Shown here in pieces: positions 24,945 through 33,861 of a stretch of 64,000 nucleotides of DNA. The first letter of the stretch is position 1, and every line of letters begins with the position of its first letter. The DNA lies in NCBI RefSeq assembly GCF_900114205.1, contig NZ_FOSH01000002.1, forward strand, positions 1 to 64,000. Reading direction: 5' to 3'. Below the pieces are notes generated by a model. It ran no database searches. It was not told where the DNA came from and saw only the letters and a program-made list of their open reading frames with translations. This DNA comes from Methylophaga sulfidovorans. GTDB lineage: Bacteria; Pseudomonadota; Gammaproteobacteria; Nitrosococcales; Methylophagaceae. The position numbers and the translations under genes are program-made.

Positions 24945-25871
24945 ATGCATCAGCGCACTATTGAAGACCTTCAACAAGATCATGATTTTGTCACGGTTAA
25001 CCCACATGCTGAAAAGCGTACCCGATATGTACTTTTTCTCACCATCGTTACGATGGTTGCAGAAATTATCGCCGGTACAGTATTTGGCTCTATGGCCCTG
25101 CTTGCTGATGGCTGGCATATGGCAACTCATGTCGTCGCCTTCCTGATTACTTTATTTGCTTATTCTTATGCAGCAAAAAATAAAGCCAATGCGGCATTTG
25201 CTTTTGGTACAGGAAAGGTAAGTGTTCTGGGCGGTTTTGCCAGTGCGATTGCATTAGGCGTTGTGGCTTTAATGATGTTACTTGAGTCAGTTGAGCGTCT
25301 GGTTAACCCACATCAGATCGAATTCAGTGCCGCTGTCATTGTTGCTGTCATTGGCCTTGTTGTTAATCTGGTTAGTGCTCTGTTATTAAAAGATAACCAT
25401 ACGCACAGTCATGGGCATAGTCATTCACATCATGATCACAATTTAAAAGCAGCTTATATGCATGTATTAGCTGATGCCTTGACCTCCATTCTTGCCATCA
25501 TCGCCCTCATTGGTGCGATGTACCTTGGTTGGCTATGGTTAGATGCCACGATGGGTATTATCGGTGCAGCCATTATTAGCATCTGGGCTATTGGCTTAAT
25601 ACGAGAAACCAGCCCAATCTTACTCGATGGCAGTATTGATAAGACCTATAGCCAAGCTATCCAGAACCGTATTGAAAGTGATGCTGATAATCGTATCGTT
25701 GATTTTCATATATGGCATGTCAGTGCAAACCACTTTGCTGCCATCATTTCTATCGTGACATCCGATCCTAAATCCACCCATCATTACAAGTCATTACTCA
25801 GCGAATTTGATCGTCTTTCTCATATCACTATCGAAGTCAATCAATGTCACGATAAGTTATGTGACCATTAA
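24945..25871 (+). CDS. Cation diffusion facilitator (DmeF-like metal exporter)
   Basis: About 308 residues from the ATG at 24945. A longer frame from 24813 would be translated through the terminator hairpin and is rejected. It has six membrane helices, with the metal site ADGWHMATHV in helix 2 (D and H residues) and HVLADALTSILA in helix 5. A His-rich loop (HTHSHGHSHSHHDHN) lies between helices 4 and 5. A cytoplasmic C-terminal domain contains VDFHIWHVSANHFAAIISI. It exports divalent metals (Zn, Co or Ni) using the proton gradient. The HxxxD-type site and His loop resemble DmeF/CzcD. The exact metal cannot be told. Confidence 0.88.
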   Translation: MHQRTIEDLQQDHDFVTVNPHAEKRTRYVLFLTIVTMVAEIIAGTVFGSMALLADGWHMATHVVAFLITLFAYSYAAKNKANAAFAFGTGKVSVLGGFASAIALGVVALMMLLESVERLVNPHQIEFSAAVIVAVIGLVVNLVSALLLKDNHTHSHGHSHSHHDHNLKAAYMHVLADALTSILAIIALIGAMYLGWLWLDATMGIIGAAIISIWAIGLIRETSPILLDGSIDKTYSQAIQNRIESDADNRIVDFHIWHVSANHFAAIISIVTSDPKSTHHYKSLLSEFDRLSHITIEVNQCHDKLCDH

Positions 25872-25986
25872 AAATTGATTTATAATGAATTTTTAAAGAA
25901 AACCTCCAGCTTCGCTGAATATTCTAAATAGGCGGTACGAATACTGCATTAAGCTACCCATAATCAATTAAAGCCACCTGAGAGAT

Positions 25987-27765
25987 ATGGATATGCTGAA
26001 TATTGACATCAGCGACTTTCTTCAAAAACATCAATTACCTGATAGTTATCAAACTCTTGCACGAGACTGGTATCTGCCCATAATAGAAGAAATAGCTTCG
26101 CACCAAAATGATGCAAAAAGAACAATTACTGTTGGTATTAATGGTGCACAGGGATCAGGGAAAAGTACACTAGCGCAGCTGGCTGTTTATATTCTCACTC
26201 ACCATTATTCCTTGAGTGTTGTCTCTCTATCATTAGATGATTTCTATTTTACACAGCAGGAACGAACACAACTGGGTCAGGGTATTCATCCTCTTCTAGC
26301 TACACGAGGCGTGCCAGGAACGCATGATATAACGCTTGCCAGAAGAACTATTACTCAGATCATCCATCAGCAATTTCCAGTGAGCATCCCACGTTTCAAT
26401 AAAGCAGAAGATGATCGCTTCCCTGTTGAGTCTGCAGAAGTCATTAATCATCCTGTTGATGTGATCGTACTTGAAGGATGGTGCTTAGGTGCAGAAGCGC
26501 AACATGAGTCATCACTTATTCACCCTATCAATGATCTGGAAGAAATTGAAGACAAAGACCAGGCATGGCGTCGCTATGTTAATGAGCAATTAGCACGTTT
26601 TTATCCAAAACTATTTGAGCTGATTGATATCTGGATCATGCTGAAAGCCCCATCATTTGATTGTGTTTATCAATGGCGCTTGGAGCAGGAAAACAAATTA
26701 AAGCTAAGCTTGTCAGAGAGTGATAAGCAAACACAGATCATGGATGAAAAAGCGGTCGGACGCTTTATTAAATTTTATCAACGTATTACCGAAAATACCC
26801 TCAACACGCTGCCTAACAAAGTGAACTATCTATTTGAACTCGATGAAAACCGTCAGATAACAAAATTAACGACACCTGCTAGATCCGCTCTGAAGATTAA
26901 CTCGCCTTGCCAATGGTTAGTGTTTACCGATATGGACGGTAGTTTATTGGATCATCACAACTATCATTTTGATGAAGCCATTCCAACCTTAACAGCGCTT
27001 GAACAAAATCATATTCCCGTCATTCCCGTGACCAGTAAAACCGCTGCTGAAGTTGAATTAATCAGAGACAGTTTGACTAACCAGCATCCGTTTATCATTG
27101 AAAACGGCGCAGCAGTTTATATTCCGGAAGGTTACTTTGAAAAACAACCGGAAGGGACTGAGAAACGAGGCAAGTACTGGGTGAAAAGTTTTGTCCAGCC
27201 GCGCAGCTACTGGCAGTCGCTCATTAATCAGCTTCGACCTCAATATCAACATGAATTTGTTACCTTTGCTGATGCAGGCATCGACGGCATTATTGCTATG
27301 ACCGGTCTGAATGTGCACGCAGCGGCTTGTGCAGCCAGACGAGAGTTTGGCGAACCTATCTCCTGGCATGGCAACGGCAATCTCAAACAACAGTTTATTG
27401 CTGAGCTCTCCGCATTAGGTGCCAATGTCCTTGAAGGTGGTCGTTTTATTCATGTATCTGGGCAATGTGATAAGGGACAGGCACTAAAATGGTTAACAAA
27501 TATTTATCAGGAAGCGATGCCTGAACAAGTTATACAAACCTTAGCGATAGGTGATAGCCAAAATGACAAAGCCATGCTTGAACAAGCGGATCATGCCTTA
27601 GTCATCCGTTCACCTGTGCATGGGCTACCTGATATCGACAGAACACATAATTTAACTGTGTCCACATTTTTTGGTCCTAAAGGTTGGGCTGAAGGCGTCA
27701 CTCAAATCATCGATGCAAAGCTGCATTCCGATTCATTTAACTTACCCCGAGGCAATCATGGCTGA
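25987..27765 (+). CDS. Fusion of D-glycerate 3-kinase-like and glucosyl-3-phosphoglycerate phosphatase-like domains
   Basis: A 592-residue protein of two parts. Residues ~1-300 are a P-loop kinase with GAQGSGKST at 53-61, LSLDDFYFTQQER, TRGVPGTHD, IPRFNKAEDDR and VIVLEGWCLGAE, all typical of GLYK-type D-glycerate 3-kinase. Residues ~310-580 are a HAD phosphatase of the mannosyl-/glucosyl-3-phosphoglycerate phosphatase type: catalytic Asp315 and Asp317 in FTDMDGSLLD, VTSKTAAEV, and LAIGDSQNDKAML near the end. One protein could thus make 3-phosphoglycerate from glycerate and remove the phosphate after GpgS acts. The stop overlaps gpgS by eight bases. Such a fusion is unfamiliar to me. Confidence 0.85.
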   Translation: MDMLNIDISDFLQKHQLPDSYQTLARDWYLPIIEEIASHQNDAKRTITVGINGAQGSGKSTLAQLAVYILTHHYSLSVVSLSLDDFYFTQQERTQLGQGIHPLLATRGVPGTHDITLARRTITQIIHQQFPVSIPRFNKAEDDRFPVESAEVINHPVDVIVLEGWCLGAEAQHESSLIHPINDLEEIEDKDQAWRRYVNEQLARFYPKLFELIDIWIMLKAPSFDCVYQWRLEQENKLKLSLSESDKQTQIMDEKAVGRFIKFYQRITENTLNTLPNKVNYLFELDENRQITKLTTPARSALKINSPCQWLVFTDMDGSLLDHHNYHFDEAIPTLTALEQNHIPVIPVTSKTAAEVELIRDSLTNQHPFIIENGAAVYIPEGYFEKQPEGTEKRGKYWVKSFVQPRSYWQSLINQLRPQYQHEFVTFADAGIDGIIAMTGLNVHAAACAARREFGEPISWHGNGNLKQQFIAELSALGANVLEGGRFIHVSGQCDKGQALKWLTNIYQEAMPEQVIQTLAIGDSQNDKAMLEQADHALVIRSPVHGLPDIDRTHNLTVSTFFGPKGWAEGVTQIIDAKLHSDSFNLPRGNHG

Positions 27766-28981
27766 TTTTCACCAGAATGGGATTATTACCACACTTCATA
27801 ATCTAACCAATCGTCACTTAGCTGATTTAGAAAGTGATCTAGTACAGTTCAGCAAACAGAGACCGATGGGATTACTCCTGCCCTCTCTTTTTTCAGAGCT
27901 TGAAGGCGACGCCTTACCGCAAATTATTCAACAGTTAAAAACCGTCCCCTATTTATCTGAAATAGTCATTGGACTGGACCGTGCTGATGCTGATCAATAT
28001 CGACATGCAATTCAGTTCTTTTCTACATTACCGCAACACCATCGCATTTTATGGAATGATGGCCCCAGACTCACTGCCATAGATGAAGAGCTACAGTCAT
28101 TAGGGCTGGCACCGAAAGAAAAAGGCAAAGGTCGTAATGTCTGGTATTGCATGGGTTACATCATTGCTTCAGGTAAAACTGAATCTATTGCCCTGCATGA
28201 TTGTGACATCGTGACTTACACCAGTGATTTACTGGCACGATTGATCTATCCAGTTGCTAACCCAATGTTTAATTATGAATTTTGTAAAGGCTATTATGCC
28301 CGTGTTGCCAGTGGAAAACTTAATGGCCGTGTAAACCGTTTATTGGTCACCCCGCTCATACGCGCATTAAAAATGGTCGTTGGCAACCAACCTTATCTTG
28401 AATATATGGATAGCTTTCGCTACCCATTAGCAGGCGAATTCTCTTTCAGACGTGATGTCTTATCTGATATTCGTATTCCCAGCGACTGGGGTCTGGAAAT
28501 TGGTGTGTTATCGGAAATGCATCGTAACTATGCCAATAACAGACTGTGTCAGGTCGATGTTGCCCAAGTTTATGATCATAAACATCAGGAATTATCACCG
28601 GATGATCAACAGGCTGGCTTATCAAAAATGTCGATTGATATCGCCAAATCGCTATTCAGAAAATTAGCAACAAAAGGCACTGTTTTCACGCCGGAATCAT
28701 TCCGAACACTGAAAGCCACCTATTATCGAATCGCTCTCGACTTTGTGGAAACCTACCATAATGATGCTGTGATGAATGGACTGCACTTTGATATTCATCA
28801 GGAAGAAGAGTCGGTGGAAATGTTTGCTAAAAATATTATGGATGCAGGCCAGATGTTCCTGGAAAATCCGATGGAAGTCCCCTTTACCCCGAGTTGGAGC
28901 CGGGTTCAAAGTGCACTTCCAGATATTTTTGAAAGAATATATGAGGCTGTTGAAGCCGATTATCAGGAATTTTCTGCATAA
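27758..28981 (+). CDS. gpgS: Glucosyl-3-phosphoglycerate synthase
   Basis: 407 residues from the ATG at 27758 (GAGG just upstream; a longer frame begins inside the preceding gene). It contains GKGRNVWYCMGYIIASG and LHDCDIV (Asp148-x-Asp150, the DxD-like metal/nucleotide-sugar site), then YPLAGEFSFRRDVLSDIRIPSDWGLEIG, all typical of GpgS glycosyltransferases. It joins glucose from a nucleotide sugar to D-3-phosphoglycerate, giving glucosyl-3-phosphoglycerate, precursor of the compatible solute glucosylglycerate. It overlaps the fusion gene upstream, and the GH13 gene begins 12 bases after it. Confidence 0.88.
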   Translation: MADFHQNGIITTLHNLTNRHLADLESDLVQFSKQRPMGLLLPSLFSELEGDALPQIIQQLKTVPYLSEIVIGLDRADADQYRHAIQFFSTLPQHHRILWNDGPRLTAIDEELQSLGLAPKEKGKGRNVWYCMGYIIASGKTESIALHDCDIVTYTSDLLARLIYPVANPMFNYEFCKGYYARVASGKLNGRVNRLLVTPLIRALKMVVGNQPYLEYMDSFRYPLAGEFSFRRDVLSDIRIPSDWGLEIGVLSEMHRNYANNRLCQVDVAQVYDHKHQELSPDDQQAGLSKMSIDIAKSLFRKLATKGTVFTPESFRTLKATYYRIALDFVETYHNDAVMNGLHFDIHQEEESVEMFAKNIMDAGQMFLENPMEVPFTPSWSRVQSALPDIFERIYEAVEADYQEFSA

Positions 28982-28993
28982 GGAACACCGAAA

Positions 28994-30748
28994 ATGACAC
29001 CTAGTGATGAGCAACTACAACAATTACAAGAGACAGTTCTCCATCATCTCACCGCTATTTATGCTGAAACTTCTCCTGAGTTATCGCTGGACACATTACG
29101 CGATGACATCATCAACATTATGCGCTTGAATCAGGACTACAAAGAAAGTTTTCCGCACCGAAATAACTGGGATCAAAACGACATTATCCTGATTACCTAC
29201 GGTAATAGTGTTAAAAAAGAAGGTGAAGCACCTTTAAAAACACTACACCGTTTCCTGAATAAAGAAGTCAGTGGCTACATCAATGGTGTGCATATTTTGC
29301 CATTTTTCCCCTACTGTTCTGATGATGGCTTTGCTGTCATGGACTATTACGAAGTCAATAAAGCCTTAGGAGACTGGCAAGATATTGAAGCTATCGCCAA
29401 TGATTACCGTTTGATGGCGGATCTTGTCATCAATCATGGCTCCAGCAGTGGTACCTGGTTTAAGAATTTTATTAAAGGGGATGGACCAGGCCATGATTAT
29501 TTTTATACCACAGCACCTTCTACTCCGATAAGTCAGGTCGTCAGACCAAGAACCAGTCCCTTATTACGTGAAACAGAAACACATGATGGGACAAAATATG
29601 TCTGGTGTACCTTCAGTCATACTCAAGTGGACTTTGATTTTCGTAATCCTGTGGTCCTAAAGGAATTTATAAACATAGTCCGTTTTTATCTGGATAAAGG
29701 CGTTCATATTTTCCGACTGGATGCCGTCGCTTTTTTATGGAAAAAGATCGGTACTAACTGTCTTAATTTGCCAGAAACCCATGAAGTCGTCCGTTTAATG
29801 CGAAGTTTAATTCAGCATGCCGATCCGGATGCAGTCATCATTACTGAAACCAATATCCCTAACCGGGAAAACCTGAGTTATTTTGGTAACGCCAACGAAG
29901 CACACTGCATCTATAATTTTTCATTGCCACCATTACTGGTGAATACCCTTGTCACCGGTGATTGTTTTTATTTAAAACAATGGTTAATGAGTATGCCGCC
30001 AGCGCAACACGGTACAGCCTACTTCAACTTTATTGCGTCCCATGACGGTATTGGCCTTAGACCTGCTGAAGGATTACTCAGCGAAGCCGAAATTGCCTCT
30101 TTAATCAGTACTATGCAGCAATTTGGCGGACGTATATCCTGGCGTGAAGGTGAGAACGGCGTAAAAAAACCTTATGAAATCAATATTTCATTGTTTGATG
30201 CTCTGCAAGGCACAACTTCCGGCAAAGATGAGTGGAATATAGACCGTTTTATTTGTGCACATGCCATCATGTTGGCATTAGAAGGTATTCCCGGCATTTA
30301 TATTCATAGTTTACTTGCCACCAGTAATGATATTGATAAGTTAGAACAAACTGAACAAAACCGTTCTATCAATCGTCATGAATGGGATGAAGAAGCTTTG
30401 ATGACAGAATTGAGTACACCAAGCTCCCAGCATGCTCAGGTATCTGGTTTACTAAAAAAGCTGATTCATTTGAGAAAACAGCAACGGGCTTTTCATCCTA
30501 ATGCCACTCAGTTTACACTTCACCTTGGCGAAAAACTGTTCGGTTTCTGGCGACAAAGTATGGACAGAAGACAAAGCATCTTCTGCATCTATAATATTAC
30601 GGATACTGAGCAACCGCTTCGTATAGCTAACTTAAACTTAGTTGTCACAGATCGATGGTGGGATCTGATTAGCGGTGTTATTCTTGATGGTTCATCTGAC
30701 GTTATTACAGTTGCACCATACCAAGTGCTATGGATTACAAATGGCTGA
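28994..30748 (+). CDS. GH13 (subfamily 18) sucrose-phosphorylase-like enzyme, probable glucosylglycerate phosphorylase
   Basis: A 584-residue alpha-amylase-family enzyme with the barrel motifs [40 protein letters not shown] (nucleophile Asp243), ITETNIP (acid/base Glu285) and [10 protein letters not shown]. The sequence is closest in style to GH13_18 phosphorylases. Those acting on glucosylglycerate release alpha-glucose-1-phosphate and D-glycerate. Context decides here: it sits between gpgS and galU and next to a glycerate kinase, the enzymes that would reuse both products. Sucrose or glucosyl-glycerol phosphorolysis, or hydrolysis, remain possible. Confidence 0.82.
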   Translation: MTPSDEQLQQLQETVLHHLTAIYAETSPELSLDTLRDDIINIMRLNQDYKESFPHRNNWDQNDIILITYGNSVKKEGEAPLKTLHRFLNKEVSGYINGVHILPFFPYCSDDGFAVMDYYEVNKALGDWQDIEAIANDYRLMADLVINHGSSSGTWFKNFIKGDGPGHDYFYTTAPSTPISQVVRPRTSPLLRETETHDGTKYVWCTFSHTQVDFDFRNPVVLKEFINIVRFYLDKGVHIFRLDAVAFLWKKIGTNCLNLPETHEVVRLMRSLIQHADPDAVIITETNIPNRENLSYFGNANEAHCIYNFSLPPLLVNTLVTGDCFYLKQWLMSMPPAQHGTAYFNFIASHDGIGLRPAEGLLSEAEIASLISTMQQFGGRISWREGENGVKKPYEINISLFDALQGTTSGKDEWNIDRFICAHAIMLALEGIPGIYIHSLLATSNDIDKLEQTEQNRSINRHEWDEEALMTELSTPSSQHAQVSGLLKKLIHLRKQQRAFHPNATQFTLHLGEKLFGFWRQSMDRRQSIFCIYNITDTEQPLRIANLNLVVTDRWWDLISGVILDGSSDVITVAPYQVLWITNG

Positions 30749-30809
30749 GGTATTGTCATCAGACTTTCATACCTATCAGCTAAGCTATATAAAAAATAAG
30801 GAACAATGA

Positions 30810-31664
30810 ATGCAACCAGTTAAAAAAATACGCAAATGCCTATTCCCTGTAGCAGGTTATGGCACACGATTCCTGCCAGCAACCAAGGCTATGCCAAAAG
30901 AAATGCTTCCTGTCGTCAATAAACCATTGATTCAATATGGTGTTGAGGAAGCTATTGAAGCAGGTATCAACCAAGTTGGATTTATTACGGGCCGAGGCAA
31001 ACGTGCTATAGCAGATCATTTTGATACCAGCTACGAATTAGAGCATCAGATTCTTGGTACAAGTAAAGAAAAACATCTCGAAGATATCCGTGCGGTCATG
31101 GATACCTGTGACTTTATCTTCATGAGACAGCGTGAAATGTTAGGTCTTGGTCACGCTATTCTGACAGGACAACCGATCATTGGTGATGAACCATTCGCTG
31201 TTATTCTGGCTGATGATCTTTGTGCCCGAACTGATGAAAACGTATCAAAGCGTGCCTTAGGTCAGTTAGTTGAATTATATGAAAAATATAATTGCAGCGT
31301 GATTGCTATTGAAGAAGTCCCTGGTGACAATATCAGCAGTTATGGTGTGATATCCGGCCGTGAAATCGAAGACGGTGTTTATGAAGTTGACGATATGGTG
31401 GAAAAACCAAAACCAGAAGATGCCCCAAGTCATTTGGGTATCATCGGACGCTATGTATTAACACCCGATATTTTCGAATACATTGAACAAACAGCGCCAG
31501 GCGCCAACGGTGAAGTCCAAATCACTGATGCTATCCGCACTTTAGCAAAAGAAAAACGTGTATTGGCACTGAAATTTAAAGGTCACCGTTTTGACTGCGG
31601 TAGTATCGACGGCTTTGTTGAAGCAACCAATTATTACTATCAGCGTGACCACGTAAAAAAATAA
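30810..31664 (+). CDS. galU: UTP-glucose-1-phosphate uridylyltransferase
   Basis: A 284-residue protein of normal length with GYGTRFLPATKAMPKEMLPVVNKPLIQYGVEEA (nucleotide binding, catalytic Lys), ILADDLC (metal Asp), and EKPKPEDAPSHLGIIGRYVL. It makes UDP-glucose from glucose-1-phosphate. It is last in the glucosylglycerate unit, 61 bases after the GH13 gene, with its own AAGGAAC-type ribosome site. It would turn the phosphorylase product back into glycosyl donor. A clear terminator follows. As UDP-glucose is widely used, it need not serve this pathway only. Confidence 0.95.
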   Translation: MQPVKKIRKCLFPVAGYGTRFLPATKAMPKEMLPVVNKPLIQYGVEEAIEAGINQVGFITGRGKRAIADHFDTSYELEHQILGTSKEKHLEDIRAVMDTCDFIFMRQREMLGLGHAILTGQPIIGDEPFAVILADDLCARTDENVSKRALGQLVELYEKYNCSVIAIEEVPGDNISSYGVISGREIEDGVYEVDDMVEKPKPEDAPSHLGIIGRYVLTPDIFEYIEQTAPGANGEVQITDAIRTLAKEKRVLALKFKGHRFDCGSIDGFVEATNYYYQRDHVKK

Positions 31665-31685
31665 ACCGTATTTGAGTTCGAAAAA

Positions 31686-31711
31686 AAGCCGGCTATATAG
31701 CCGGCTTTTTT
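31686..31711. terminator. Bidirectional terminator between galU and dinB
   Basis: AAGCCGGCTA and TAGCCGGCTT, ten base pairs with a two-base apparent loop, T-rich on the plus side and A-rich before it. It overlaps the dinB stop codon. Confidence 0.85.
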
Positions 31712-32942
31712 ATATCGTTTTACGGTGGCCTTTGGGCTTCCATGCAGGGGCAATTACATTCGGCATGGTAGATTTCTGTAATAGCCTGGCTGGTGCCAGA
31801 GTAAGCTCACCATAACGGTAATTCACTTTATCTACCGTCTCATTAAGATGTTCTCTGTGCAGATTAGGCTGTTCAAATAAATCCAGTTGTTTCCCTTGCC
31901 GGGGCGATATTGCTGTCACCTGTACTTGCCAAACACCTTGCCCTGACCAGTAAAAATCAACAAAGGCTTTGCATAGCTGATAAATAACTTGTCCATCATC
32001 CGTATAGACACCCGCATGTGCTTTTGTTTTAAGCCAACCCCTCTCCGTTTTTAAGCCGATAAAATAACACTCGGCCTGATAACAAAAACAACGCATCCTG
32101 ACCGCTACTTTTTCTGCCATATGCTGTAAGTATGTCAGGATGATATTTTTTTGAGCCGTTTTAGGTGGCAAAACTTTTCCATGCCCAATTGTCTTGGGTG
32201 CTTTCACATTAAAATTTAAAGGTTCCGGATCCAGGCCCTGCGCCATTAACCATATTCGCCGACCTAGATGACCAAAGCGTTTCGACAGTAAACTTATTGG
32301 CATTTTTTTCATTTCACCACAACGCTCTACACCGTAATGTTTAAGAAAGCGGCCAATACCTTTATTAATTCCACTCAGCGCTGTCACCGCTTCTGGTGCC
32401 AGCACTTCAGCAGCTAATTCTGGATGAATCACTTTCAACCCGTCAGGTTTAGACTTTTTAGCAGCGAATTTCGCTGTAGTTTTATCTCCACTAATTCCTA
32501 CGGAGCAACGTAAACCAGACGTTTGCCAGACTCTTTTTTTAATTAAATATCCAATGTCTGTCGCCCCACGATATAAGCTTTGGCAACGACTTAAATCCAG
32601 AAAAGCTTCATCCACACTAAATACTTCCACATCAGGCGTAATATCGATGAGCCCTTCCATAATCCGGGTTGATAACTCAGCATAACGATAAGGACGTGAA
32701 GGCGCCTGAATCAGGCCAGGACATAACTGCCTTGCTTGTTTCAAACGCATACCAGTGTGCACACCAAATGATCTGGCTTCGTATGAGCAGGTAATAATGG
32801 TCGTTCCCTGCTGGCCATTAGTCACCGCGACCGGTTTCTGAAACCAATTCCGGTTATCCATTTGCTCAACCTGAGCAAAAAAACAATCCATATCAATTAA
32901 GGCAATCATCCTTGACCACGGTGCAGATGAATCCGAATCCAT
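31710..32942 (-). CDS. dinB: Y-family DNA polymerase (DinB/Pol IV type)
   Basis: A 410-residue protein with the Y-family active site: IALIDMDCFFAQVEQ (metal Asp), TCSYEARSFGVHTGM, and VEVFSVDEAFLDLS (catalytic Asp-Glu). A helix-hairpin-helix thumb and little-finger region follow (SGINKGIGRFLKHYGVERCGEM; KTIGHGKVLPPKT). It copies past damaged bases. A beta-clamp-binding peptide may be QLDLFEQP near residue 361. It starts only three bases after the lexA stop, so the two form an SOS-controlled operon. Confidence 0.9.
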   Translation of the reverse strand: MDSDSSAPWSRMIALIDMDCFFAQVEQMDNRNWFQKPVAVTNGQQGTTIITCSYEARSFGVHTGMRLKQARQLCPGLIQAPSRPYRYAELSTRIMEGLIDITPDVEVFSVDEAFLDLSRCQSLYRGATDIGYLIKKRVWQTSGLRCSVGISGDKTTAKFAAKKSKPDGLKVIHPELAAEVLAPEAVTALSGINKGIGRFLKHYGVERCGEMKKMPISLLSKRFGHLGRRIWLMAQGLDPEPLNFNVKAPKTIGHGKVLPPKTAQKNIILTYLQHMAEKVAVRMRCFCYQAECYFIGLKTERGWLKTKAHAGVYTDDGQVIYQLCKAFVDFYWSGQGVWQVQVTAISPRQGKQLDLFEQPNLHREHLNETVDKVNYRYGELTLAPARLLQKSTMPNVIAPAWKPKGHRKTI

Positions 32943-32945
32943 TAA

Positions 32946-33557
32946 TTAAGGATACGTTCGCAACTGCCCAACCACCACGCCTTGTACCCGTACCCGGCTG
33001 GCAGGCAATGTTACAGGCTCATAATTCACATTGGCAGGCATTAATGTCACTGTGCCATCATTGTTGATCAATAATGTTTTCAAGGTCGCATCAAAGCCAT
33101 CAACTAATGCCACAACAATATCGCCATGACGAGCAGTCGGCTGTGATTGCACAACCACATAGTCACCCGACATAATGGCCTTATCAATCATTGAGTCACC
33201 GTTGACCTTCAGGACAAAACGGCCTTTACCGGTAAACATATCGCTTAAATCAATTTCGGACTCATCAGCGACAGCTTCAACTAAACGGCCAGCAGCAATT
33301 TTTCCCTTTACTGGCAAAGTGACGGCTGCCAGCGGAACAGGTTCAGCTTGTTCAGTTAAATGCAAGCCTCGTGTTCTTCCGACATGCCTCTCCAAAAGTC
33401 CGGCATCAACTAATGCCTGAATATAGCGATGGGTGGTGCCCTGAGACTTAATCCCTAAGCCTTTGGCAATCTCAGAAACTAACGGTGAACGTCCCTGTTC
33501 ATCAATGTAATGGCGAATAAAATCCAAAGTATCTTGTTCACGTTCAGTCAGCATCAT
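32946..33557 (-). CDS. lexA: LexA repressor (divergent DNA-binding domain)
   Basis: A 203-residue protein. The N-terminal winged helix is SPLVSEIAKGLGIKSQGTTHRYIQALVDAGLLERHVGRTRGL. The self-cleavage site is Ala89-Gly90 (KIAAGRLVEAV). Ser122 (NGDSM) and Lys160 (DATLKTLL) form the catalytic pair. The recognition helix differs from enterobacterial LexA, and no CTG-N10-CAG box lies upstream. A tandem 16-base repeat is there instead. The start is one of two adjacent ATGs after AAAGGAAGAG. Operon with dinB. Confidence 0.93.
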   Translation of the reverse strand: MMLTEREQDTLDFIRHYIDEQGRSPLVSEIAKGLGIKSQGTTHRYIQALVDAGLLERHVGRTRGLHLTEQAEPVPLAAVTLPVKGKIAAGRLVEAVADESEIDLSDMFTGKGRFVLKVNGDSMIDKAIMSGDYVVVQSQPTARHGDIVVALVDGFDATLKTLLINNDGTVTLMPANVNYEPVTLPASRVRVQGVVVGQLRTYP

Positions 33558-33568
33558 CTCTTCCTTTT

Positions 33569-33600
33569 AGAGAAAATATTGAGAAGAGAAAATATAGAGA
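33569..33600. promoter_or_regulatory. Tandem 16-bp repeat upstream of lexA-dinB (candidate non-canonical SOS operator)
   Basis: AGAGAAAATATTGAGA is followed directly by AGAGAAAATATAGAGA, 15 of 16 bases identical. It lies 12-43 bases upstream of the lexA start, where an autoregulatory operator is expected. No standard SOS box was found between 33558 and 33861. Confidence 0.5.
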
Positions 33601-33861
33601 ATTTATTCCTTTTGAGCAAGCATTATTTTTATGAATTTCCTCATGAACAGGAAGTACTTATATCTTTGTTATTAAAGGAGTAAATTTAAGCAAAAACTAG
33701 ACTTAATGCGGTTTTTCAGCGATAATTGTTGCCTTTTCAAGCCTTTCATCATCGAAGGCTTACCTCTCATGACTCAGTCAAAATCAAAATAAATAAGCTC
33801 TACGCCTGTCACGCATGCGTATGTATGAGTCATAGCTCAGTTTGGTTTATAAAGGGATTCT

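Noticed and set aside
33558-33861. Canonical SOS box upstream of lexA
   Set aside because: No CTG-N10-CAG sequence is present; only the 16-bp tandem repeat was found.
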